Shown piece after piece: positions 10,206 through 19,059 of a stretch of 64,000 bases of DNA. Each line of letters opens with the position of its first letter. The first letter of the stretch is position 1. Source of the DNA: Nitrospirota bacterium (lineage in GTDB: Bacteria; Nitrospirota; Thermodesulfovibrionia; UBA6902); the NCBI GenBank assembly GCA_016214845.1, contig JACRMS010000018.1:43577-107576 (forward strand), written 5' to 3'. The notes beneath the pieces were generated by a model that was not told where the DNA came from, did not search any database, and worked only from the letters and a program-made list of their open reading frames with translations. A program made the position numbers and the translations under genes.

Positions 10206-11096
10206 CTATGGATGCTGTGCCGGTTTTTGCCCCCCCGCGCTTTCAGCGGGGATAGTAATTGCCTCAAGGGCCTTATCATTTTTGCTTACTTTATATTTGC
10301 TTTTTAAGCCTTCAATATATTTTTCAAAGAGCTCTCTCTTTTTTTCCGCGAGGAGCTGTTTTTGTATTGATTCCTTAGACTGCTCAAAGCTCGCGGTCTC
10401 GCCCTTTTTGATATCGGTCAATTGAATGATGTGATAGCCGAAGCGTGTCTTTACCGGCCCGCTTACTTCCCCGGGTTTTAATTTCAATACAGCCTGCTCA
10501 AACTCGGGTACCATCTGCCCGTGGGCAAAGTAACCGAGGTCTCCGCCTTTCTGGGCAGACCCTGTATCTTTCGACAGTGACTTTGCAAGGTCGGCAAAGC
10601 GCTCTCCTTTTTTGATTCGGGCATAGATCTTCTTTGCCTGGTCCTCCGTGTCAACGAGAATATGGCCTGCCTTGATCGTTGTGCCGATGGTGAATTTGTC
10701 CGCGTTCTTTTCATAGAAGCTTTTAACGTCTGCGTCATCTACCTTTGACTTGTCTTCAACTTCTTTTTTAAGAATGAGGGACACCAGGGTCATTTTTTCA
10801 AACTCTTTAATTTTTTCAAGATACTCTTTGTCCTTGTCAAGTCCCATTTTTTTGGCGTCCTGGTATATAAGTTCTCTCTTAACGAGTTCATCAAGGAATT
10901 TATCTTTGCCTTCTTTCCCCTTGAACTGTTCCTTTGCCCAGTCAGGGATACGGCTTATTTCCTTCAGGAACTCGTCCTTGGTAATGGGAGTTTTATCAAC
11001 CTCCGCTATAACATCCACGCCTGATTTCTCCTTCTGAGAACATCCGGCAAGGATTGCCAGCGAAAATACAAAAACGAAAAGCCATGTCTTTTTCAT
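10206..11096 (-). CDS. SurA/PrsA-like peptidyl-prolyl isomerase lipoprotein
   Basis: This 296-residue extracytoplasmic foldase isomerises X-Pro bonds in secreted or outer-membrane proteins. It starts with a lipoprotein signal (VFSLAILAGC, Cys about 19), then a SurA_N-like helical region, and one PpiC parvulin domain at about 138-232 with the typical AGHILV, GGDLGYF and RFGYHIIQL segments. The C-terminal tail is short, helical and charged. There is a single parvulin domain rather than the two of E. coli SurA, so PrsA-like is the closer description. It is convergent with the efflux operon and separated from it by a terminator. Confidence 0.92.
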   Translation of the reverse strand: MKKTWLFVFVFSLAILAGCSQKEKSGVDVIAEVDKTPITKDEFLKEISRIPDWAKEQFKGKEGKDKFLDELVKRELIYQDAKKMGLDKDKEYLEKIKEFEKMTLVSLILKKEVEDKSKVDDADVKSFYEKNADKFTIGTTIKAGHILVDTEDQAKKIYARIKKGERFADLAKSLSKDTGSAQKGGDLGYFAHGQMVPEFEQAVLKLKPGEVSGPVKTRFGYHIIQLTDIKKGETASFEQSKESIQKQLLAEKKRELFEKYIEGLKSKYKVSKNDKALEAITIPAESAGGQKPAQHP

Positions 11097-11284
11097 TAAA
11101 AGTTCTCCTTTTGTTCGATTTAAATTAGATTGTTTTATAACATAATGATTTTGGATTTTACAAGTGACAGCGTGAAGGAAAATGACGCCGTGAAGGCATT
11201 GTGTTATTCAGGTCTTCATTGACATCAAACGGCCCAATCAGGCTATTATTAATGCAGCAAAAAGTTATTAAGGAGGACTAAATT

Positions 11285-11782
11285 ATGGCAGACGAGCATT
11301 CATTTGATGTTGTCAGCAAGGTTGATCTGCAGGAGGTATCAAACGCAGTCCAGCAGGCCCTAAAAGAGATGGGGCAGCGTTTTGATTTCCGCGGCAGCAA
11401 GAGCAATATAGAGCTCAACAAGGAAAAGAATGAGATACACCTTACGTCCGATGATGAGTTCAAGCTGAAGAGCGTTATCGATATGCTGCAAAGCAAACTT
11501 ATAAAAAGGCAGGTGCCTTTGAAGGCCTTGAGCTACGGGAAAATTGAGCCTGCGGCATCAAACACCGTGAGGCAGGTTGTCACTCTTCAGCAGGGCATCC
11601 CCACTGAAAAGGCAAAAGAGATCGTAAAAGCACTCAAGGACTCAAAGCTCAAGGTCCAGTCCGAGATCCAGAAAGACCAGCTCCGCGTCAGGGCCAAAAA
11701 GATTGACGACCTCCAGACCGCGATCAAACTTTTAAAAGAGAAAGACTTCGACGTGCATATTGATTTTGTGAATTACAGGTGA
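11285..11782 (+). CDS. yajQ: YajQ-family cyclic-di-GMP/nucleotide-binding protein
   Basis: This 165-residue cytoplasmic protein matches the full length of the YajQ/DUF520 family, with its two ferredoxin-like halves. Signature segments are [16 protein letters not shown] at the N-terminus, RFDFRGSKS near 38 and the C-terminal [13 protein letters not shown]. In some bacteria family members bind c-di-GMP and act with transcription factors; here the role is inferred from family only. It has a strong AAGGAGG site 8 nt before the ATG. Confidence 0.93.
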   Translation: MADEHSFDVVSKVDLQEVSNAVQQALKEMGQRFDFRGSKSNIELNKEKNEIHLTSDDEFKLKSVIDMLQSKLIKRQVPLKALSYGKIEPAASNTVRQVVTLQQGIPTEKAKEIVKALKDSKLKVQSEIQKDQLRVRAKKIDDLQTAIKLLKEKDFDVHIDFVNYR

Positions 11783-11787
11783 AATGA

Positions 11788-11876
11788 GAAGACGAAGATA
11801 AGAAGCTGAGAAGATTAGAAGCTAAGAAATCCCAACTTCCCAACTTCTAATCTTTCCATCTTCCGTCTTTTTTGAA
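11788..11876. repeat. quasi-palindromic word repeat (GAAGATTAGAAG / CTTCTAATCTTTC)
   Basis: A purine-rich arm of GAAG/AGAAG words (11789-11828) faces a pyrimidine-rich arm CCCAACTTCTAATC...CTTCCGTC (11830-11870). The arms are imperfectly complementary. It fills the gap between yajQ and the cysE-cysS fusion and ends at the predicted -10 box of the fusion gene. Confidence 0.7.
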
Positions 11877-11877
11877 G

Positions 11878-11883
11878 TATAAT
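11878..11883 (+). promoter_or_regulatory. -10 box giving a probably leaderless transcript
   Basis: TATAAT ends 7 nt before the ATG of the cysE-cysS fusion, and no Shine-Dalgarno sequence precedes that ATG. The -35 region is weak. A start of transcription at or next to the ATG is predicted. Confidence 0.45.
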
Positions 11884-11890
11884 AACCCCT

Positions 11891-14008
11891 ATGAGTTTTT
11901 GGGATGACGTCAGGGATGATTACAGGACTGTTTTCAAGATGGACCCTGCTGCGAGGAGCAGGCTGGAAGTCATCCTTTCGTACTCCGGGTTTCACGCGAT
12001 ATTCTTCTACCGGATAAATCACAGGCTGTGGAAACTCGGCGTGCCTGTGCTGCCGCGTTTTTTATCTCAATTAGCGAGGTTCCTCACTGGCATTGAGATA
12101 CATCCTGCCGCAAAGATAAAAAAAGGATTTTTCATTGACCACGGGATGGGGGTTGTAATCGGGGAAACTGCGGAGATCGGCGAGAACGTGCTTCTCTACC
12201 AGGGGGTGACGCTCGGTGGCACAGGCAAGGAAAAAGGCAAGCGTCACCCTACACTCGGCAACAACATAGTTGTCGGCGCAGGGACCAAGATCCTCGGCGC
12301 GATCACGATAGGAGATAACGTCAAGATAGGCGCAAATTCAGTAGTGCTTCATTCCGTGCCTGACAATTCCATTGTAGTCGGCGTGCCGGGCAGGGTGATA
12401 AAAAAGAAAGTGGTGAAGATCTATAACGAGGGGCTGGTGGAGATGCTCGATCAGGTGCACCTGCCGGACCCTCTTGATGAGAGATTTGAAGAGATTAAAA
12501 ATTACATTTCTGAACTTGAAAGGAGAATCAGCGGATTGGAAGGCAAAGGCGAGACAATAAAGGTTTACAACACGATGAGCGGTAAGAAAGAGGATTTTGT
12601 CCCTCTGTCGCCGGGGCAGGTCAGGATGTACGTGTGCGGGATAACAGCATACGACGTATGCCACTTGGGCCACGCGCGCAGCGCGATTGTCTTTGACATC
12701 ATAAAGAGATATTTCAGATACAAGGGACTGAAAGTAACGCACGTGCGCAACATCACCGACATCGACGACAAGATCATAGCCCGCGCCGCGAAGGAGAACG
12801 TCTCATACGACGTGATCGCGAAGAAATACACAGAGGAATATTACAGGGACATGGATATGTTGGGCGTGGGCAGGGCTGATCTTGAACCCAATGCCACAGA
12901 CCACATAAAGGAAATGATCGAGACGATAAAGGGACTCATTGATAAAGGCTATGCGTATCCTGTCGATGGGGATGTTTACTTTGAGGTCGGCAAATTTTCA
13001 GGGTACGGCAAGCTTTCAAAAAAGAACGTCGATGATCTCATGTCGGGGGCGCGTGTTGAGGTCAACGAGAAAAAGAAGAGCCCTCTTGATTTTGCCCTGT
13101 GGAAATCTTCCAAGGAAGGCGAGCCCTGGTGGGAAAGCCCGTGGGGCAAGGGCAGGCCCGGTTGGCACATAGAATGCACCGCGATGTCATCAAAATATCT
13201 GGGAGAGAGCTTTGACATCCACGGAGGCGGGGCTGACCTGATATTCCCGCATCATGAAAATGAGATTGCGCAGAGCGAGGCGTATACCGGCAAACCGTTT
13301 GTGAAGTACTGGATGCACAACGGCTTCATCACAGTTGCCAAAGAGAAGATGTCCAAGTCCCTCGGAAATTTCTTCACCATAAAGGACATCCTTGAAAAAT
13401 ACGAGCCGGAGGTGGTCCGTTATTTTCTGCTCTCAACCCATTACAGAAGCCCGATCGAATTCTCCGACGCGCAGTTGACCGAGTCCGAGCTTTCCATTGA
13501 CAGGTATTACTCTACAGTAACGAGGAACAAGGATTTTCTTGAAACAACAGGGGCCGCGGAGAAGCCCGGGACTTCCGCAGACCTTGAAAAACTGCTTTCT
13601 GCTTTTAAAGATAAATTCCATCACGCGATGAATGACGACTTCAACACGGCCTCTGCCCTGGGATTTATCTTCGAGCTCATAAGAGAAGCAAACAGGTTTC
13701 TTGATTCAAAACCTTCCGGGCAGAAGGCAAAGGAGCTTGTGATTAAAACCGGAGAGCTTCTTGCCGAGATCGGCGGAGTCATGAACATATTCAACAAGAC
13801 GCCTGAGGAATGGTACAGGTCCCTGATGAAGGTGAAGAAGATAGAGTTTTCAGAAGAGTCCCTGCTTCAGAAGATCGCCGAACGTCAGGAGGCAAGGAAA
13901 CAGAAAGACTGGGCAAAGGCCGACACGATCAGAAAAGAGCTTGAGGCCAAGGGCATCATCCTTGAGGACAAAAAAGACGGGACCGCGTGGAAGGTGAAGG
14001 CAGGGTGA
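11891..14008 (+). CDS. fused serine O-acetyltransferase - cysteinyl-tRNA synthetase
   Basis: This single 705-codon frame joins two enzymes of cysteine use. Residues 1-175 are a CysE-type acetyltransferase making O-acetylserine: a left-handed hexapeptide helix with [17 protein letters not shown], the [12 protein letters not shown] loop and VGVPGRVI. It is the short form, lacking much of the N-terminal domain of E. coli CysE. A predicted helical linker spans about 176-221. From about 223 ([14 protein letters not shown]) it is a complete CysS: HLGH at 258-261, zinc ligands C249, C429, H454 and E458, and KMSKS at 486-490. CysS normally begins with Met immediately before this IYNT-like segment; here that Met is absent, so the fusion is genuine rather than two adjacent genes. 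cysE and cysS are operon neighbours in some Firmicutes. Confidence 0.95.
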   Translation: MSFWDDVRDDYRTVFKMDPAARSRLEVILSYSGFHAIFFYRINHRLWKLGVPVLPRFLSQLARFLTGIEIHPAAKIKKGFFIDHGMGVVIGETAEIGENVLLYQGVTLGGTGKEKGKRHPTLGNNIVVGAGTKILGAITIGDNVKIGANSVVLHSVPDNSIVVGVPGRVIKKKVVKIYNEGLVEMLDQVHLPDPLDERFEEIKNYISELERRISGLEGKGETIKVYNTMSGKKEDFVPLSPGQVRMYVCGITAYDVCHLGHARSAIVFDIIKRYFRYKGLKVTHVRNITDIDDKIIARAAKENVSYDVIAKKYTEEYYRDMDMLGVGRADLEPNATDHIKEMIETIKGLIDKGYAYPVDGDVYFEVGKFSGYGKLSKKNVDDLMSGARVEVNEKKKSPLDFALWKSSKEGEPWWESPWGKGRPGWHIECTAMSSKYLGESFDIHGGGADLIFPHHENEIAQSEAYTGKPFVKYWMHNGFITVAKEKMSKSLGNFFTIKDILEKYEPEVVRYFLLSTHYRSPIEFSDAQLTESELSIDRYYSTVTRNKDFLETTGAAEKPGTSADLEKLLSAFKDKFHHAMNDDFNTASALGFIFELIREANRFLDSKPSGQKAKELVIKTGELLAEIGGVMNIFNKTPEEWYRSLMKVKKIEFSEESLLQKIAERQEARKQKDWAKADTIRKELEAKGIILEDKKDGTAWKVKAG

Positions 14009-14040
14009 GATTTATTTCCGGCGGTATTTTGCCGGGATTA

Positions 14041-16611
14041 TTATTTTATACTGAAGCTCCTCATTGAGCTTTCAGTTGCGCCGCCTTTCCCGTCTTCTGC
14101 GGTGACTTTCCAGTAATAGGCAGTGCCGGGATTTAATCCGTTCACTGTATAGCTTATATCGGAGTCAGACTCAAGAGAAATACCTAAGCTATCCCCGCCG
14201 CTTGAGCCCCCGCCGCAGGCCATTAAAATACCTCCAGTAATAACGATAGCAGCAATCAGCGACACGGTCCTTTTCCTTACTTTTATATTTGCAGCCATTA
14301 ACATTCCCAGTAATAACAGCTCTGCGGTGCTGCCAGTGCTTGCGTAGTAAACCCCTTGAAGAACAGGCGAAGCAACTTTTACCGGTTCACAGCCTATGAA
14401 GTCCTGATTTGCACAATAGCTGAGTTTATAAGTCACTGTGTCACCGTCCGGGTCTTGTGCTTTATTCCATTTAAAGGTGACCGCCGTATCTAATCCTGTT
14501 TGCTTGTCTGCTGGCGAGACCAGCTCAGCCGCGGAAGGCGGAGATGGCGGGTTGTTTATGACAGGGCCGGGGGCAAGTATTGTATACATATTTTCTAATT
14601 TGTTTGAATCAATATCTGTTATCATTCCATTGCCATCAAGATCGCACTCAGGGCACGCACTTGCCGGCTGGTCCTTGTAGTTGTTAAGTATAGTAAGGTC
14701 ATTGCTGTTTACATTACCGTCATTATCCAGATCTCCGGCCACGCAGTTTGCCCCGGCGGCATATTCATTCCCGTTCCAGTGAGTACATGTCAGAATGGCC
14801 GCTTCACCTGAATTTAATGTCACGATATTTGACGGGCTGCCAGCACTACCATCCGCTGACACCTGCCGATACATATTATGCATCCGGAACACTTCAGGGT
14901 CATTGTAGCCTGCCTGGTCATTGATCCTCGGACGGACCAGAATTAAAGCCTTGGAATATTTTCTCGCCAAAACCGTCTGCAGCAAACCTTCTCTGAGTTT
15001 AATATTATCAAACCACGAAGCGCCCTGGGCATAAAATAATCTGAAATAAATGTTACCGTAAATATCATCTCCGGTGGTAAAGGTGCAAAAAACGAATGTC
15101 CAGTCAGTATCTCCATTTAACGTTGCTCCACATTCACCTGATTTAGGCGTACTATCATCAAAATCGTAAGGATAAAAATTGGCTCCTGAAAACCAGTAGG
15201 TCCCTTTTACATCTTTAGTCTTTATATAACCTGACAGCGAATACGTTGTGTGTGGTTTAAGCGTGACAGGCAGCCTGTTGCTGTTGTTTACAACATCGGC
15301 AGATTCGATCTTCACACATTGCCCGTTCAACTGACAGTCAGAGGCAGGCGCTATCTCAACCGGTTCTGCCGGGACCCAGTAAGCGGGGTCATTATTGCTG
15401 TCTTGAATCTCGAAATCCCCGTTCTTGTCTTTTAAAACATTTATCTCCTGTTCATTTGCCTCTGAAAAAATATAGTAGTCCCCTTCAGGATAGCCGACAT
15501 CCACTTCAACTGCACTGATAAATAATTCACCATTGAAATCAATATAGGGATGCATTCCGTATGCAAAGTAGCTTCTGTCTCCTGCCGCAAGATAATAACC
15601 AGCCAAAGCGTAGATTTGATCCCTTTCGCGGGAAACAGGAACTTGAATTCCAAGTGGAGCGAAGTTTTTGTGATAAACCGGATTAAACTGGAAAAGATTA
15701 ATTGATCCGCGGGAAAGATCGCTCCTGACAAAATCAATGCTGTTCTTGAACTCTTTAAAAGGTTTGGAAATATCTATTAATGTTTCCCATTGAGAGCCGT
15801 GAAGTACTTGTGGAGAGCTATACCAGCCGTTTCCAATTATTATCTTGCCTGCAGGAATATTCGCAATTACAGATTTTAACAAATTAAAGTCATCTGTAAA
15901 ATATTTAAAATAGTTGTCGTATTCTACAATTTTTGGGCCGTCAATCCACTCGTTTTTTATACGCCAATAACCTACTGCCGTATCAAAATAAATCCCATCG
16001 ACCTTTGCATTGTCTGCTTTGTTCAAGACATAGGGGACATAATGCTCCGCCATAAACCTCTGATAGTCCGGATCGCCTACGTTCATGGCATAATTAAAAG
16101 GGGCATCAGCAGTTCCGGCTCCCCAGTAATAAGATGGTATCCTTGATGCTGCAGGATTAGTAGTATCCCAGCCGGGAACAGTCCGCGTTTCTGTTGCATT
16201 TGTCATGTTTTTCAGCGGAAGATTTATTGTCGCACTATTTTTAAAATGCAGGAACATCTTTTCAGGTATGCCGCTCGTAGTAAGGCCGTTACTTATACTC
16301 CACTGCTCAAGCCGGGCGGCTTTTTCAGAGGGAACTTCCATTTCAGTGTTCAAGTCATAAATAAGGGCAATATGTTCATGGTCGGAATCCTTCACTTCTT
16401 TAATGAAAGACAGATCATATCTATTTCTCGAAATTTCCTCTTTTATCCCAAAGTTTTTGTAAAGACGTATATGATTTCTATTTTTGGGCAGATTGTCCAG
16501 TTGAATCGCTGAAATATTATTAATTGAAAAAAAGGTCACGTCAAGAAAAATGATTATTAGGATCAGAAGTTTGTTCGATACATTTATTATCATAATTTTC
16601 CAGTTTGACAT
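14041..16611 (-). CDS. secreted glycosidase-like protein with CBM-like, dockerin-like and split Fn3 domains
   Basis: This is a large exported protein of 856 residues. An N-terminal hydrophobic signal lies at about 10-35. Residues about 60-400 contain TIM-barrel-like glycoside-hydrolase features (VDGIYFDTAVGYW, IIIGNGWYSS) recalling putative endo-acting hydrolase families, but no family is assigned. A beta-sandwich carbohydrate-binding-like module follows at about 420-540. Two calcium-type dockerin loops (DLDNDGNVNSNDL and DLDGNGMITDIDSNKL) lie near 630-680, then one fibronectin type III domain. That Fn3 domain is interrupted by about 60 residues holding two hydrophobic stretches around KVRKR and an internal lipobox-like ITGGILMACGGGSSGG, before the fold resumes (YTVNGLNPGTAYYWKV). 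Composition is AT-richer than the flanks. A CRP-type site lies upstream. Substrate unknown. Confidence 0.75.
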   Translation of the reverse strand: MSNWKIMIINVSNKLLILIIIFLDVTFFSINNISAIQLDNLPKNRNHIRLYKNFGIKEEISRNRYDLSFIKEVKDSDHEHIALIYDLNTEMEVPSEKAARLEQWSISNGLTTSGIPEKMFLHFKNSATINLPLKNMTNATETRTVPGWDTTNPAASRIPSYYWGAGTADAPFNYAMNVGDPDYQRFMAEHYVPYVLNKADNAKVDGIYFDTAVGYWRIKNEWIDGPKIVEYDNYFKYFTDDFNLLKSVIANIPAGKIIIGNGWYSSPQVLHGSQWETLIDISKPFKEFKNSIDFVRSDLSRGSINLFQFNPVYHKNFAPLGIQVPVSRERDQIYALAGYYLAAGDRSYFAYGMHPYIDFNGELFISAVEVDVGYPEGDYYIFSEANEQEINVLKDKNGDFEIQDSNNDPAYWVPAEPVEIAPASDCQLNGQCVKIESADVVNNSNRLPVTLKPHTTYSLSGYIKTKDVKGTYWFSGANFYPYDFDDSTPKSGECGATLNGDTDWTFVFCTFTTGDDIYGNIYFRLFYAQGASWFDNIKLREGLLQTVLARKYSKALILVRPRINDQAGYNDPEVFRMHNMYRQVSADGSAGSPSNIVTLNSGEAAILTCTHWNGNEYAAGANCVAGDLDNDGNVNSNDLTILNNYKDQPASACPECDLDGNGMITDIDSNKLENMYTILAPGPVINNPPSPPSAAELVSPADKQTGLDTAVTFKWNKAQDPDGDTVTYKLSYCANQDFIGCEPVKVASPVLQGVYYASTGSTAELLLLGMLMAANIKVRKRTVSLIAAIVITGGILMACGGGSSGGDSLGISLESDSDISYTVNGLNPGTAYYWKVTAEDGKGGATESSMRSFSIK

Positions 16612-17026
16612 TTATACTTCAAAAGCCGGATCAATTTTTTTAATTCATCCATCTTATATCGTTATTCTATTTTCAGCGCTTGCAAAGTGATGTGACGTCC
16701 ATCACATACGACTTCCCTTAGTCAGAAGACCGTTTTTGCATCAACCTCGCAATATCTTTTTTACTATTGAGCGAATCTCGCCTCCTGTTACTACTAAGGG
16801 AAAGGTATATCTATCAGATTAATTTCCTGACAAAATTTCAGAAATATCCCTATTGATAAATTGTTCATAATTGCCGTTAAATTTAGTAGCGGCGATTTGC
16901 AGAATGTTTATTCTGTGTTGACTGAAAAATGTATCGGTCAATTTTTTTTTGAATCAGGGGTGATGGGAAAATTGGGTTTCCCGATTACTGAAACAATCTC
17001 AACTTGAAAAAATGAAGGGGGAGTTT
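16612..17026. other. intergenic region between divergent accessory genes
   Basis: This AT-rich gap of about 415 nt has no credible ORF. It holds a perfect TGTGA-N6-TCACA site, a short inverted repeat TTGAC...GTCAA followed by a T run (about 16918-16950) that could be a weak terminator or operator, and a GGGAAA/TTTCCC stem near 16968-16982. No riboswitch class was recognised. Confidence 0.5.
16691..16706. promoter_or_regulatory. CRP/FNR-type palindromic site
   Basis: TGTGA-CGTCCA-TCACA is a perfect match to the CRP-class half-sites. It is centred about 87 nt upstream of the glycosidase-like gene start on the minus strand, a position suited to activation. Which CRP/FNR-family protein binds it is not known. 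Confidence 0.5.
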
Positions 17027-17260
17027 ATGAAGACTGAAGGGATGTTTATTTTGCTGGTCCTTTTAATCAGCGCTTGCGCTTCAACACCTTATACTCATTC
17101 GACCAAAGGCGCAAAGGATTTAGAACGTGAAATCTATGAATGTGAAAAAATAGCCATGTTTAAAGCGGAGGAAGCAGGTTCTCCTGATAATCCGTTCATG
17201 ATTGCCGCTGAGAAGGACCGGTGCCTGCAAGTGAAATTCGGATGGACGCCGGTCAAATAA
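17027..17260 (+). CDS. small lipoprotein, unknown function
   Basis: This is a 77-residue protein with a short signal (MFILLVLLISACAS) and a lipobox Cys near residue 17. The mature part is hydrophilic with two further Cys (in YECEKIA and DRCLQVKFGW) that could form a disulfide. The start at 17027 is chosen because GGGGGAG lies 5 nt upstream; an in-frame ATG at 17012 has no such site. Family not recognised; the KDRCLQ...GW ending resembles short envelope lipoproteins of unknown role. Confidence 0.7.
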   Translation: MKTEGMFILLVLLISACASTPYTHSTKGAKDLEREIYECEKIAMFKAEEAGSPDNPFMIAAEKDRCLQVKFGWTPVK

Positions 17261-17286
17261 CAGCCTCAGATTTAAACAGATGGAGC

Positions 17287-17547
17287 TTATGTTTCTTCTT
17301 CATCCTCCACCAACTGCCACTCCGCGTAGCCTTCTTTTCTCTGCTGAAGCTGCGTTCCCTTTAACACGACCTTTTTTATTTTCGGATGGGTCTTGACGGT
17401 CACATACGCCCTGACGAGATTTGCAATAGCGGCTTCCTGGAATGTCATCTCCGTGCCGTCCTGAAGCAAGATTGTGGTTCGCAGGTGTCTATGCCCTTCA
17501 GGGATTTCAGCGATGACAGCTTTTACGTCTTCGTTTTTGATGATCAT
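17287..17547 (-). CDS. conserved hypothetical small protein
   Basis: This predicted soluble protein has 86 residues. The ATG at 17547 has GAAGGGA 6 nt upstream; a TTG 18 nt further upstream is less likely. An AT-rich TATAAT-like box lies on the minus strand near 17570-17575. The sequence contains LLQDGTEMTFQEAAIANLVRAY, suggesting a mixed alpha/beta fold, and an acidic C-terminus. No family was recognised. It follows the selenoprotein candidate but is separated from it by a terminator. Confidence 0.6.
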   Translation of the reverse strand: MIIKNEDVKAVIAEIPEGHRHLRTTILLQDGTEMTFQEAAIANLVRAYVTVKTHPKIKKVVLKGTQLQQRKEGYAEWQLVEDEEET

Positions 17548-17581
17548 TGTTGTCCCTTCAATCAATAAAAATTATAACAAT

Positions 17582-17606
17582 AAAAAGGCAGGCACACAGG
17601 CCTGCT
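17582..17606 (-). terminator. intrinsic terminator of the UGA-containing gene
   Basis: On the minus strand GCAGGC-CTGTGT-GCCTGC is followed by CTTTTTATT. It lies 25 nt past the stop at 17631. This supports the downstream part of the UGA-containing gene being a true 3' end of the transcription unit. Confidence 0.8.
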
Positions 17607-17630
17607 CCTGCAAGAAGAGGTGAGTTGTCT

Positions 17631-18392
17631 TTATAAAACCTTCACTGTCTTTTTATTCACGCCTGTATTTCCGGTTTGAGGGTCATACGCGTACACGGTC
17701 ACTTCGTATGTGCCGCTCCTGGTGACGTTCAATTCACCCTTAAAAAGACTGGGCGTGCCTGCAAAGCCGAGAGGGACGGTGTTGATAATCTCTCCGTTGT
17801 ATTTAACAATGGCTTTGATCTCGTATTTATTTGAATCCCATAACCCGCCCGGGGTCAAATGGCATCCTCATATCATTACGATATTAGCCTGTACGGGAAC
17901 GGCTGCTTTATTGCCGCTCAACCGTATTTCCCCTGGAACATCTGCGGTAACAGAGAACCCCGGAACTTCCACGACTATCCCGTCTCCTACCATGTCCTTC
18001 CCCGGAATCAGCCACACCTGTGTTGAGCTTTTCACGGTATCAGGCTTCCTTGACACCGGCGCTTCCGCCTCAATCGTGACTAACGCCGGTTCCGTAATGT
18101 CAACAGTAGTTTCAAACTTTGCGGTCGCGTCATCGGTCAATCGGGCAAAACGCCGTACGGGTTCATTCATGATCCTGTTTGTGTCGCCTGTTCCTCCGGA
18201 TGTCAGTCCCTCTGCAAGGACCTTCCCGGTTTCAGCGTCCTTGATCGTAATGAGCGCGCCGCCCATTGAAGTGCCGACGAATTTCGCGTCTTTTGATTTT
18301 ACCCTGACGATCACTTTTGTCTGCATGGCCTCTACGGTATTTAAAAATAAAATACCTGTGAGAAAAAATCCAGCTATCAGAAATTTTCTCAT
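17631..18392 (-). CDS. exported beta-sandwich protein with in-frame UGA: candidate selenoprotein (or nonsense-interrupted gene)
   Basis: Read from the ATG at 18392, the frame has a signal peptide (about 1-22, ending VEA) and an Ig-like beta-rich region. It reaches TGA at codon 175 (17870-17868) in ANIVMI-UGA-GCHLTPGG. The same frame continues without another stop for 78 codons with clear beta-domain character (KYEIKAIVKYNGEI, RSGTYEVTVYAYDP) to TAA at 17631, and a terminator follows. The UGA precedes Gly-Cys, so Sec would form a U-G-C motif, a plausible metal or redox site. The 35 nt after the UGA fold into a SECIS-like hairpin. If Sec is inserted the product is 253 residues. Otherwise this is a 174-residue protein plus an orphan 3' part from a point mutation. 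No sel genes are in the window. Confidence 0.6.
17833..17867 (-). promoter_or_regulatory. candidate bacterial SECIS element
   Basis: Numbering from U1 of the UGA: pairs 4-7 with 35-38, mismatch G8/G34, pairs 9-12 with 30-33, an internal loop U13-U14-G15 opposite U29, pairs 16-19 (ACCC) with 25-28 (GGGU), and loop CGGGC (20-24). The apical loop begins 17 nt after the UGA and has G in its second position, both within the usual bacterial SECIS range. Folding was done by eye. Confidence 0.5.
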
Positions 18393-18427
18393 CCTGTCCT
18401 CCTTCCTGTTGTTCGTTATACATAAAA

Positions 18428-18482
18428 ACGGCAGTTGCCACTGATTTTCGCAGATTGGCGCGGAGTTATCAATGACTGCCGC
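18428..18482. repeat. hairpin with family A words
   Basis: CGGCAGT and ACTGCCG flank a core reading GCCACTGATTTTCGCAGATT, related to the CAGATT words at 37785 and 40574. It lies between the UGA-containing gene and the EF-hand gene. Confidence 0.5.
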
Positions 18483-18497
18483 AGCCGGTAGTTCAGT

Positions 18498-18926
18498 TTA
18501 GTAGCGTATTATAATCCACCTGAAAAGAGGACGGACCGAGACTTCATCAGGGGCCAGGGCGCCGTCCTTGTTTTTGTCCATGACCATGAAGGCTTCAATG
18601 ATATTTGAATACTTATCGGCGTAATTTGAAAACTCCGGGAAACTGATCCTTTTGTCAGCGTTCTTGTCAACGGACCTGAACACCTCCTGCTTGTTTTCGA
18701 TGCCCTCCATGGTATTCCACTCTTCAGGCGAAATGGCCTCGTCTTTATTGGTATCTGTTTTATTAAAGGTGTCCTTTTTTATGTCCTCATAAAATTCGCC
18801 GCGCTCGATTACCCCGTCCTGGTTCTTGTCCATTTCCTTAAACAGGTTATGCAAGGCCCCTGCTGTTTCAATCCAGAAAACAGTCAGCAGACTAATAACG
18901 ATAACCGTCAAAATACTTGTCCTCAT
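18498..18926 (-). CDS. exported four-EF-hand calcium-binding protein
   Basis: This is a 142-residue protein with a signal peptide (about 1-23, ending AGA) and four 12-residue EF-hand loops: 33-44 (DKNQDGVIERGE), 58-69 (DTNKDEAISPEE), 87-98 (DKNADKRISFPE) and 117-128 (DKNKDGALAPDE). Loops 1 and 4 are canonical; loops 2 and 3 lack Gly at position 6 (E and K), so they may bind calcium weakly. It is a calmodulin-like, periplasmic or secreted protein of unknown partner. It lies upstream of the UGA-containing gene on the same strand, about 105 nt apart. Confidence 0.85.
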   Translation of the reverse strand: MRTSILTVIVISLLTVFWIETAGALHNLFKEMDKNQDGVIERGEFYEDIKKDTFNKTDTNKDEAISPEEWNTMEGIENKQEVFRSVDKNADKRISFPEFSNYADKYSNIIEAFMVMDKNKDGALAPDEVSVRPLFRWIIIRY

Positions 18927-19059
18927 TGTGTCACCTTCTTTCTATTTATTATTTCCTAATTAAATTATAGTGGCTTTGGGAGCGGTTGGCAATGGAATGA
19001 ATTAATCGGGTAAATGATTTGAAAAAGCAGTTATGTGTTGAAAGAAAAAACAATGATAG

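Noticed and set aside
17631..17858. Separate small gene downstream of 17868
   Set aside because: It has no Met or ribosome site (first possible start is a TTG) and is in the same frame as the upstream gene, so it is read as the 3' part of one UGA-containing gene.
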